From: Deferribacteres bacterium JdFR-76
GTDB taxonomy: Bacteria > Zhuqueibacterota > JdFR-76
DNA length: 5,670 bases
NCBI GenBank assembly: GCA_002011685.1
Contig: MTOL01000496.1
Coordinates: 1 to 5,670 of the forward strand
Direction of reading: 5' to 3'
Below, in pieces: positions 1 through 5,352 of the stretch. Position 1 is the first letter of the stretch. The number at the start of each line of letters is the position of its first letter. Position numbers and translations under genes: made by a program. The notes beneath the pieces are model-generated. The model made no database searches, had not been told where the DNA came from, and saw only the letters and a list, made by a program, of their open reading frames with translations.

Positions 1-778
1 GTTTCTCCACATCCAGCAGGAACTCTTCGAGATCGGTTTCGCCTTTTTGTACTTTGCGGATGACGCCACCCAGATACAGGGCATGTTTGGCTTCATAAAG
101 GGCTTCGTTGGCGATTCGCTGGGCTTTGTCCTGTGCATAACGGTCGTTATCCAGAATTTTTTCCGCTTCCAGGGCAAGATCCCTCGCCTTCTGCAGGGTA
201 ATGGGGGCCAGTTTATCGATCTTTTTCTCGCGGCACTCGGCTAAGGCGTCCCACACTTCGTGCAAAATTCGGGTTTTGATGGCCTCCAGCTCCGCCTGAC
301 GGTAAATTTGAGCACCTTTCACGGCCAGTTCCCGGGCATCGTTGGTTTTGCCGTCTTCCACCTTCATGGCGGCCTTGCGGAAAATTTCTTCACCTTTCTG
401 GAACAGATCCGGGGCCCATTCTTCCACGTCCTGTTTGAGTGCATCCCGGCGGGCATTGGCCATCTCCTGAAGGGTGATCTGGGATATGCGTGTTACCTCG
501 ATGGCCTTTTTCAGATTGCGGGTTGCCTCTTCCAGCTTTTTCCGAATGTCAGAAAGTTTTTTCCCTTTTTCGAAATCCTCTTTGGCTTTGCTGAATAGCT
601 CGAAGCCGCGTTCGTAGTAACGGGGTGAATAAAGGTTGGCCTCCACTTTGCGGGCATCCTGAAGAAGCACTTTGGCCTCGCTGAAGATGGCGGTGTCCAG
701 CTGCTGGGCTTTTATAGGGACAGCCAGCGCGCAGGAAAAACCCAGAACCAAAATCGCGAAGCATTTTAGCGTTCGCAT
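1..778 (-). CDS. Secreted alpha-helical repeat protein, possible OmpA-family envelope protein (N-terminal part)
   Basis: The gene runs off the left edge; 259 codons are visible with no stop. It starts at the ATG at 778-776, preceded by a good Shine-Dalgarno (GGGAGGGTGT). Residues 1-25 form a Sec signal: MRTLKC, a hydrophobic stretch, then likely cleavage near ALA or KAQ. The rest is strongly helical, rich in Ala, Lys, Glu and Arg. Three similar units of about 70 residues cover 42-95, 109-165 and 180-235. Each has a charged start, a Pro (P52, P123, P192), then helices with Ala at heptad-like spacing. This resembles the DUF4398-like periplasmic helical region found ahead of OmpA C-terminal domains in several Gram-negative phyla. 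The peptidoglycan-binding domain, if present, lies outside the window, so the OmpA assignment is inference. It has its own promoter at 851-879. Gene reality is near certain; function is weakly supported. Confidence 0.85.
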   Translation of the reverse strand, partial: MRTLKCFAILVLGFSCALAVPIKAQQLDTAIFSEAKVLLQDARKVEANLYSPRYYERGFELFSKAKEDFEKGKKLSDIRKKLEEATRNLKKAIEVTRISQITLQEMANARRDALKQDVEEWAPDLFQKGEEIFRKAAMKVEDGKTNDARELAVKGAQIYRQAELEAIKTRILHEVWDALAECREKKIDKLAPITLQKARDLALEAEKILDNDRYAQDKAQRIANEALYEAKHALYLGGVIRKVQKGETDLEEFLLDVEK

Positions 779-850
779 ACACCCTCCCGGGATTGGTTTG
801 ATCGTTTGTATGGTAGATTGTCCGGTGCTTTTCAAGTTTAGATCGACTGC

Positions 851-879
851 AATATAGCAAGAATTCTACGCCTTTGCAA
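851..879 (-). promoter_or_regulatory. Sigma70-type promoter for the helical-repeat gene
   Basis: Read on the minus strand, a -35 TTGCAA (879-874) and a -10 TATATT (856-851) are separated by exactly 17 nt. The -10 is preceded by TGC, an extended -10 element. Transcription would start near 844, giving a 5' leader of about 65 nt before the ATG at 778. No operator is obvious. Confidence 0.7.
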
Positions 880-1033
880 GTTCTTTGAGAAATTAGAATT
901 TAGGAAGAATTCGGAGAAAACCGATCCTGCTCCAGGTGGAGAAAACCCCGCAGCAGCGCCTACGGCCGCGCAGAGCCAAATGAAGACCCGGATTCCTCCA
1001 GCCGGCTGTTAGAATCTGTCGTTTTTCCAGGTT
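880..1033. other. Intergenic spacer, nothing recognised
   Basis: This is the middle of the 311-base gap between the amidohydrolase stop and the helical-repeat gene start. I see no reading frame with a start and ribosome binding site, and no RNA gene. Only small repeats are visible: a 10-nt direct repeat GGAGAAAACC at 913-922 and 938-947, and the short palindrome CAGCCGGCTG at about 1000-1009. Neither has a clear role. Confidence 0.5.
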
Positions 1034-1054
1034 AAAACAACCGGCGGGAGCCGG
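1034..1054 (-). terminator. Rho-independent terminator downstream of the amidohydrolase
   Basis: On the minus strand, 36 nt past the amidohydrolase stop, the stem CCGGC/GCCGG (5 bp, all G-C, loop TCCC) is followed by TTGTTTT. The stem is short but very stable, and the orientation and position fit termination of the 1090-2823 transcript. Confidence 0.55.
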
Positions 1055-1089
1055 CAAATTGGGTGGCGGCCCCGGCGGAATTTCACCAT

Positions 1090-2823
1090 TTACTTTTTGC
1101 GGATGAACCAGACCTTGCTGATCTTGCCGTTTTTCACCTGATAAATGGCAACGACGTCCGCTGTACGCCCGCTTGGGAAACCGGAGGCGTGTTCCCGGTC
1201 GAGGACGTAGTCGCCCAGAACAATCCGTTTTTTGATCTGGGCATGCAGGTTTGGTGCATTCTGGAACAACCGCCCGTAGCGTTCCTTCAGACGGTCAATT
1301 CCGGAATAACGCAGCTCATCCGGGAAATTGTAGATCTGGATGTCTTCTGCGTACGTTGCTGCAAACGCTTCCAGATTCCGGGCATTGTAGGCGTTCAGCT
1401 GGGTCTGGACCACATCTTCCGGGGTTGGATGGAGGATGTCCTCCGGCCAGAAAACATGTCCGTCCTTAACCACGGCGTAGATATCGGCTGTGTTCGTTAT
1501 TTTTTCCAGCGGGTTGGAATTCAGGATGACCAAATCGGCCAGTTTACCTTTTTCGATGAAACCCAATTCGTTTTCCATGCCCATTACCCTGGCACCATTG
1601 AGAGTTGCCGAGGTAAGGATCTGTTTTGGGGTTAGCCCGGCCTCCTGCATCAGTTCAAATTCACGAAAGATAGCCGGGCCGTGGAAGGTTCCGATGTTTC
1701 CGGCGTCGGTGCCCGCGGCGATCAGTACTCCGGCGTCCTGCAATTTTTTCAGATTTTTCTTGGCAATTTCTATGCGTTGCAGCCGGGCCTGAACAGATGT
1801 TTCCGGGATAGGTGGGAAGTCCGAATCCGGGATTTCGTACACGTCGAACAGGGTTCCGAGAAAATAGGGATTGGCTAGCAGGATTTCAACTGTGGAAAGC
1901 CGGGGGCGTTTTGTCAGCGCTTCCAGGTAGCCCTCAAACACCACCAGAGTAGGGATGTACAGTACCTTGTTTTTCTTCAGCATGCGGATGAATTCGCGGT
2001 CCACTTCCCTGTCGTAAACACTGTGTACCAGAATTTTGGCGCCGGCCTTTACCGCAAGTTTGGCCGTCTGCAGCTGGGTTGCATGAACCGCCACCCGCAG
2101 GCCGTGTTTGTGACTTTCGTCGATAGTGGCTTTCACCAGAGGGTAATTGTCTTCCGGCTTCTGGCCCCGCCGAACAATGTACCAGATCTTGATAAAATCT
2201 GTTCCGGCTGCCACCTGTTTGCGGACCAATTCCCGGGCTTCCTCCTCCGTATGGACTTTGATAATGGGAGGATCGTTTGTTGTCAGTTTTTCCGGCTGGT
2301 AGGTGGAGACCAGCGGACCAGGTAAAACGACACGGGGAGCCAGCAGCGTGGTGTCGGCCTCTGCCCGAACCTCAAAGTTCCAGAACGGGCCGCCCATGTC
2401 CACCACGCCAGTGATGCCGCAGCGGATATAACGGGCGAAGGTATCGCGCAGGTTCTTTTTTATGTCCACCAGCTCCTTTTCCTCGTAGGGGACGTACTTC
2501 CGCAGGTCGATAATGTCGGGACGGGTGTAAAGTCCACCCGACTGAAAAAAATGAATGTGTGCATCGATCAGACCGGGAATTACCCATTTGCCGCTAGCGT
2601 CGATGACGCTGAAACCAGAAGGCACCCGTACCTTCCGGGCGGGTCCAACGCGCACAATCCGGTTCCCTTCAATGAGTAGGGTGGCGTTTCTATAGGATTT
2701 TTTCCCATCCGGGTTGATAACGTGGGCGCCAACGATGGCCAGTTTTTTGGGAGCAGCTGAAGAGACCAGAGCCATCAGGAAGATCAGCAGCAAGCACCCA
2801 ACAATCCGGTTGATCTGTTTCAT
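1090..2823 (-). CDS. Exported metal-dependent amidohydrolase (imidazolonepropionase/prolidase-like, COG1228) with C-terminal NTF2/SnoaL-like domain
   Basis: A 577-residue protein. The start chosen is the ATG at 2823, five nt after GGGAGG; an in-frame GTG two codons earlier lies inside that ribosome binding site. Residues 1-24 are a Sec signal (K2 and R6, hydrophobic 7-20, SSAA). A small beta segment (about 25-85) leads into a TIM-barrel amidohydrolase with the binuclear metal ligands visible: DAHIH (H89, H91), the Lys to be carboxylated in FIKIWY (K212), H247 in VHAT, H267 in VHS, and D373 in AGTDAG. The closing segment GKLADLVIL is near 427-435. Residues about 466-577 form an extra NTF2/SnoaL-like domain ending in VKNGKISKVWFIRK. 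Relatives in COG1228 include imidazolonepropionase and exported Xaa-Arg/Lys or Xaa-Pro dipeptidases. Hydrolysis of a dipeptide or cyclic amide outside the cytoplasm is likely; the substrate is not readable. It lies 119 nt after the racemase. Confidence 0.9.
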   Translation of the reverse strand: MKQINRIVGCLLLIFLMALVSSAAPKKLAIVGAHVINPDGKKSYRNATLLIEGNRIVRVGPARKVRVPSGFSVIDASGKWVIPGLIDAHIHFFQSGGLYTRPDIIDLRKYVPYEEKELVDIKKNLRDTFARYIRCGITGVVDMGGPFWNFEVRAEADTTLLAPRVVLPGPLVSTYQPEKLTTNDPPIIKVHTEEEARELVRKQVAAGTDFIKIWYIVRRGQKPEDNYPLVKATIDESHKHGLRVAVHATQLQTAKLAVKAGAKILVHSVYDREVDREFIRMLKKNKVLYIPTLVVFEGYLEALTKRPRLSTVEILLANPYFLGTLFDVYEIPDSDFPPIPETSVQARLQRIEIAKKNLKKLQDAGVLIAAGTDAGNIGTFHGPAIFREFELMQEAGLTPKQILTSATLNGARVMGMENELGFIEKGKLADLVILNSNPLEKITNTADIYAVVKDGHVFWPEDILHPTPEDVVQTQLNAYNARNLEAFAATYAEDIQIYNFPDELRYSGIDRLKERYGRLFQNAPNLHAQIKKRIVLGDYVLDREHASGFPSGRTADVVAIYQVKNGKISKVWFIRKK

Positions 2824-2828
2824 AAACA

Positions 2829-2834
2829 CCTCCC
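2829..2834 (-). promoter_or_regulatory. Ribosome binding site that fixes the amidohydrolase start
   Basis: GGGAGG on the minus strand is spaced 5 nt (TGTTT) from the ATG at 2823. The upstream in-frame GTG at 2829-2827 uses the last G of this site as its first base, so it is unlikely to be the start. Confidence 0.75.
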
Positions 2835-2895
2835 AGTTGGTTCTTTTTCTTCAATCCGCAGAAACATCCGGATCCGTTTGTCCATTGACAGCCGG

Positions 2896-2940
2896 AAAAA
2901 GTGAACAAAAGCAATGATGGGCACGTATCGGTTTGTTCAC
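2896..2940 (-). terminator. Terminator-like inverted repeat just past the racemase stop
   Basis: On the minus strand a 9-bp perfect inverted repeat, GTGAACAAA (2940-2932) with TTTGTTCAC (2909-2901), encloses a 22-nt loop. It is followed directly by TTTTT (2900-2896). It begins two bases after the racemase stop codon. The T tract on only one side suggests a rho-independent terminator for the racemase. The long loop and A/T-rich inner stem make it weaker than the trp terminator, so read-through into the amidohydrolase, or an operator role, remains possible. Confidence 0.5.
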
Positions 2941-2942
2941 CA

Positions 2943-4136
2943 TTAGACGTAGACGCGCGGGAGCAGCGGATTCATCCCGATCGCCACTTTGTACACGGAG
3001 CTATCGCCCAGTTCCGCGATTTCCGTGAGGGAAATAAATTCGTCACCTTGCTGGCCGAAAAGAACCACCTCATCTCCGATCCGGATATCTTTAGCGCCGG
3101 TGATGTCCAGCATCACATGGTTGGCGGACATGTAAGCAATGACCGGCCATTTTTTCCCGCGAATCAACGCGTACGCTTTGTTCACGGCCCGCCAGGGGTA
3201 GCCATCGGAATAACCCAGCGGGATCGTAGCAATCAGGGATTCCCGTTCCACTTTGTAGCGCCGGTGGTAGGCGATGGTCTCGCCCGGGTACATTTTTTTA
3301 ATGTAAAGCACACGGGTTTTCAGGCTCAGAGATTGCCGCAGGTCCAGATTGGGCCATTTTTCCAGGCCGTAAAGGCAGTTGCCAGGCCGTACCATATCCA
3401 GAAAAGCATCCGGAAATTTGGCAACGGCATCGGTGCTGGCCGCATGGCGGTAACCCACGTTGATGCCTTTTTTCTTTGCCTGTTCGCAAACATCCAGAAA
3501 ACGTCGGAGCTGTACCGGATCAAAATCCGGCTCTTCGGTAAATGTGGTGAAAATTCCCTCAATCTGAATATCCGGCATGGCCGCTACTCTTTCAATGTAA
3601 GAGAGGGCTTCGTAATAAGGTACACCAACCCGGCCCAGGCCCGTGTCAATTTTGATGTGAACCTTTGCGCGCCGGCCCAGCTTTCGAGCCGCAGCCGCCA
3701 GGTAATCAACCGTTTCTGAAAAAACAGACTGGGAAATGTTGTTTTGCACCAGATCCACCGCATTGCCAGCGGTAAACGAGCCGAAGTTTAGAATCATTCC
3801 CTGAATGCCGTTCTTGCGCAGTTCCAGGGCCTCTTCTACTTTGACCACGGCAAAATGGCGGATTCCGTTTTTCTGAAGGATCTGTGCCATTCCCACCAGC
3901 CCATGGCCGTATCCGTTGCATTTGACCACAGCCATAATCGGGCGCTCCTGTACCCGCTTGCGCACCTGGGCAACATTCCAGGCCACATGCGAAGCGTTGA
4001 TTTCCAGCCACGGGTCAAACAGATCTTCCGGAGATGGGGCCGCTTTGTTGAAGGCTGAAGAAGGAAAAGCATGGGGAACAAATGGAACAGCGGCAGCCAG
4101 CCGGAGAAAATCGCGGCGGTTGAAAGGATGGCTCAT
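2943..4136 (-). CDS. alr: Alanine racemase-family PLP enzyme with twin-arginine (Tat) export signal
   Basis: A 397-residue protein. The ATG at 4136 follows GGGAGGGTGTT. The family interconverts L- and D-alanine (some members are broad-spectrum) using pyridoxal phosphate. The N terminus NRRDFLRL (6-13), then LAAAVPFVP and an Ala/Ser-rich end, is a good Tat signal, so export as a folded holoenzyme is predicted. Landmarks: PLP lysine K72 in AVVKCNGYGHG; KIDTGLGRVG with K162 (equivalent to the carbamylated Lys) and R169; R250 in MVRPGNCLYGL, which contacts the pyridine nitrogen in relatives; catalytic Tyr Y309 in GYSDGYPW; and a C terminus LLPRVYV typical of the family. The usual (G)RVCMDQ segment reads AYMSANH (334-340), replacing the active-site Met with Ala and the Asp with Asn, which may alter substrate choice. 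It has its own promoter (4196-4224). Family assignment is firm; exact substrate and periplasmic location are inferred. Confidence 0.92.
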   Translation of the reverse strand: MSHPFNRRDFLRLAAAVPFVPHAFPSSAFNKAAPSPEDLFDPWLEINASHVAWNVAQVRKRVQERPIMAVVKCNGYGHGLVGMAQILQKNGIRHFAVVKVEEALELRKNGIQGMILNFGSFTAGNAVDLVQNNISQSVFSETVDYLAAAARKLGRRAKVHIKIDTGLGRVGVPYYEALSYIERVAAMPDIQIEGIFTTFTEEPDFDPVQLRRFLDVCEQAKKKGINVGYRHAASTDAVAKFPDAFLDMVRPGNCLYGLEKWPNLDLRQSLSLKTRVLYIKKMYPGETIAYHRRYKVERESLIATIPLGYSDGYPWRAVNKAYALIRGKKWPVIAYMSANHVMLDITGAKDIRIGDEVVLFGQQGDEFISLTEIAELGDSSVYKVAIGMNPLLPRVYV

Positions 4137-4195
4137 AACACCCTCCCGATAAACTGTTTCCTGACATTTTTACAAATGAAATCATGTTTTCAACA

Positions 4196-4224
4196 AATCT
4201 ACACCTGGGTATACCGCTTGTCAA
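4196..4224 (-). promoter_or_regulatory. Sigma70-type promoter for the racemase
   Basis: On the minus strand, a perfect -35 TTGACA (4224-4219), a 17-nt spacer and a -10 TAGATT (4201-4196, 4 of 6 matches). Predicted start is near 4189, leaving a leader of about 53 nt. The spacer holds the 8-nt palindrome GGTATACC (4208-4215), a possible but unproven operator half. Confidence 0.7.
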
Positions 4225-4468
4225 GCCTTTTCGAAACAGGTATTACACAAGATCAATAAAGTGAGATCCGGCATTCTGGCGCTGCGCGGTCAAAAATCCT
4301 GCGGTTGAACGAGAAGAGCGGGCCGGCTTGATATCGGATGTGCGGCTTCAGCGGTAGAGCGAGGCTGCTGTTCAAAAAGCGACCGCGGAGAATGAAAGTA
4401 GGGCCGATTGTTATTTCCGAACTGAGCACGCTGGCCCCCTCCATAACGAAAAACCGGGGTGAAAGAGT
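4225..4468. other. Intergenic stretch, no confident gene
   Basis: This lies between the lipoprotein stop and the racemase promoter. I see no convincing terminator; a GGGCC/GGCCC pair on the minus strand has a long loop. A 63-codon minus-strand frame (4253-4444) begins with ATG but lacks a ribosome binding site. Its peptide has alternating beta-like stretches (for example ITIGPTFILRGRF) and ends in Tyr. It is in the same frame as the upstream lipoprotein, after that gene's TGA. It could be chance or a gene remnant. Confidence 0.4.
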
Positions 4469-4828
4469 TCAGATGTTCCCGGAGACCGTCGCTTTGGCGT
4501 TTTTCCCTGTGGCTCTGGCGTGCCTGTAGAGCTTTCCGTCCACGTGGATTTCCACTGTAATTTCACCGCTGTCCTGCAGGTGCCACGCAGAAAGGTACAA
4601 CTGGTCCCCGGGGTCCGCTTTAAATTTGTATGTCCACGGCGGTTTTTCCTTTAACCGGTCTTCAAATTGCCCGTATTTATTAATCATGCGGATGTAGATC
4701 TCCGGAGCCGTGCTGGAAACTTTGTAGAGCACCTCAGATGTCTCCTCATCGAGGGTAAAAAGCCCACAGCCGTGGACAAGCACAATGATGAGCAGGAAAA
4801 CCGCCGCGGAAAACAGAATACGTTTCAT
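4469..4828 (-). CDS. Small lipoprotein with MmpS-like beta domain
   Basis: A 119-residue protein starting at the ATG at 4828, chosen because AAAGGA sits 6 nt upstream; an in-frame ATG at 4843 has no such site. Residues 1-20 are a lipoprotein signal: MKRI, a long hydrophobic stretch, then VHGC with C21 as the predicted lipidated residue. Position +2 is Gly rather than Asp, which in E. coli-type sorting favours the outer membrane. Residues about 37-119 follow the pattern of small MmpS-like beta-sandwich domains: VLYKVSS, an aromatic/Pro strand (PPWTYKF), PGDQLYLSAW, then ITVEIHVDGKLYRHARATG and an Ala/Val-rich last strand. The role is unknown; MmpS proteins of mycobacteria assist RND-type transporters, but no transporter is next to this gene. 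Only a poor promoter candidate (TTGTTC and a weak -10) is visible upstream. The fold call rests on pattern recognition alone. Confidence 0.75.
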   Translation of the reverse strand: MKRILFSAAVFLLIIVLVHGCGLFTLDEETSEVLYKVSSTAPEIYIRMINKYGQFEDRLKEKPPWTYKFKADPGDQLYLSAWHLQDSGEITVEIHVDGKLYRHARATGKNAKATVSGNI

Positions 4829-4834
4829 CGCTAT

Positions 4835-4840
4835 TCCTTT
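4835..4840 (-). promoter_or_regulatory. Ribosome binding site that fixes the lipoprotein start
   Basis: AAAGGA on the minus strand lies 6 nt before the ATG at 4828. The alternative ATG at 4843 overlaps this site and has no purine-rich motif of its own. Confidence 0.65.
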
Positions 4841-5093
4841 CATCTGAATTTGCCTGTTATGTAAGCAGAGGATTGAAAAAGAACAAGCGTTTTTTGCTGT
4901 TTCGGTGATTTTTCAAAAATTTTACGTTCCTCGTTGGGTGTACACCGTTGAGCGCTCTTTTTGAAAAGGGAACCTGGACCGCCGAATTTCCCGTTGGGAA
5001 CTCCGGCGCTGGAATCGAAGCCCTCTGGCTGTGACTGAAAAGCGGAATGGCATTATTCTGGAAAGAAAATTGGAGAGGAGGGCGAAAAAGATC
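4841..5093. other. Intergenic region between the divergent lipoprotein and trp units
   Basis: No gene with a start and ribosome binding site is supported on either strand. The minus-strand frames here are Ser/Arg/Phe-rich and run into the trp leader, so they look like chance. A plus-strand frame without an ATG (about 4920-5033) reads plausibly (for example FEKGTWTAEFPVGNSGAG) but has no start and no recognisable family. Confidence 0.45.
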
Positions 5094-5122
5094 TTGACAA
5101 GAAGAAAGAAGGCGAATATATT
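5094..5122 (+). promoter_or_regulatory. Strong sigma70-type promoter of the trp unit
   Basis: A perfect -35 TTGACA (5094-5099), a 17-nt spacer and a -10 TATATT (5117-5122, 5 of 6 matches). Transcription would start around 5128-5130. Two adjacent palindromes, TTTTGCAAAA (5121-5130) and ATTCAAATTTGAAT (5130-5143), sit at the start site and could be a repressor operator. Confidence 0.85.
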
Positions 5123-5162
5123 TTGCAAAATTCAAATTTGAATAAAAAGGCTTTCTATTCGG

Positions 5163-5252
5163 ATGCGTTCGGCTATGCGGACATTGGTCGCCCATAACAA
5201 TTCCTGGTGGTGGTGGAAGGGTGCCAGGAGTGGGCGACGTATGTCCACATAG
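5163..5252 (+). CDS. trpL: trp leader peptide with four consecutive Trp codons
   Basis: A 29-codon peptide with Trp codons TGG x4 at 5205-5216 and a TAG stop at 5250-5252. The first ATG (5163) lies 12 nt after AAAAGG; an in-frame ATG at 5175 would give 25 codons but has a poorer upstream site, so the start is uncertain. The rest is basic (ending GRRMST). Its job is regulatory. Ribosomes stall on the Trp codons when charged tRNA-Trp is scarce, and this decides which RNA hairpin forms downstream. The four-Trp run, the position between a strong promoter and a terminator, and trpE immediately downstream make the assignment robust although no protein family is involved. It is too short for routine gene callers. 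Confidence 0.9.
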   Translation: MRSAMRTLVAHNNSWWWWKGARSGRRMST

Positions 5253-5297
5253 CTGATTGATACATTCCGGATTTTTTATGACATACGGAGCCCACTC
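5179..5297 (+). promoter_or_regulatory. trp attenuator: protector (1:2) hairpin and competing antiterminator (2:3)
   Basis: Protector: GGACAT (5179-5184) pairs with ATGTCC (5241-5246), GTCGCCCA (5187-5194) with TGGGCGAC (5231-5238), and TCCTGG (5202-5207) with CCAGGA (5224-5229). The Trp codons fall within the 5' side. Antiterminator: GAGTGGGC (5228-5235) pairs with GCCCACTC (5290-5297), and CGTATGTC (5238-5245) with GACATACG (5280-5287), joined by two G-A mismatches. Segment 2 is shared, so the two structures exclude each other, and the antiterminator consumes the 5' arm of the terminator. A ribosome stalled on the Trp codons masks segment 1 and frees segment 2. A ribosome reaching the stop at 5250 masks segment 2 and permits termination. 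Confidence 0.88.
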
Positions 5298-5320
5298 AAT
5301 TGAGTGGGCTTTTTGTTTTT
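5289..5320 (+). terminator. trp attenuator terminator (3:4 hairpin)
   Basis: A perfect 22-nt palindrome (5289-5310), with arms AGCCCACTCAA and TTGAGTGGGCT, is followed by a T-rich tail TTTTTGTTTTT. It ends 32 nt before the trpE start codon and is a textbook intrinsic terminator. Its 5' arm is also claimed by the antiterminator. The opposite strand lacks a T tract, so it acts toward trpE only. Confidence 0.93.
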
Positions 5321-5352
5321 ATGGCCAGGGATTTTTTCAGGAGAAAAAACTA

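Noticed and set aside
1063..1635. A 190-codon plus-strand reading frame opposite the amidohydrolase C terminus
   Set aside because: It is antisense to a well-supported coding region and has no family resemblance; its length follows from the codon bias of the real gene.
2780..2805. Lipobox-like IVGC near the amidohydrolase N terminus
   Set aside because: The Cys is only residue 10 and precedes the hydrophobic stretch, whereas a true lipobox follows it; an ordinary Sec signal fits better.
2901..3719. A 272-codon plus-strand reading frame opposite the racemase
   Set aside because: It is fully antisense to a gene with clear catalytic motifs, begins with GTG without a ribosome binding site, and shows no recognisable domain; it is a composition shadow.
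4920..5033. Plus-strand frame with a protein-like stretch ending GIEALWL
   Set aside because: It has no start codon with a ribosome binding site and no recognised family, and a stop lies just upstream; insufficient to call a pseudogene.
4857..5195. Minus-strand frame of 112 codons covering the trp promoter and leader
   Set aside because: It overlaps a strong promoter and leader on the other strand, has no ribosome binding site, and its composition (Ser, Arg, Phe, Asn) is not protein-like for this genome.
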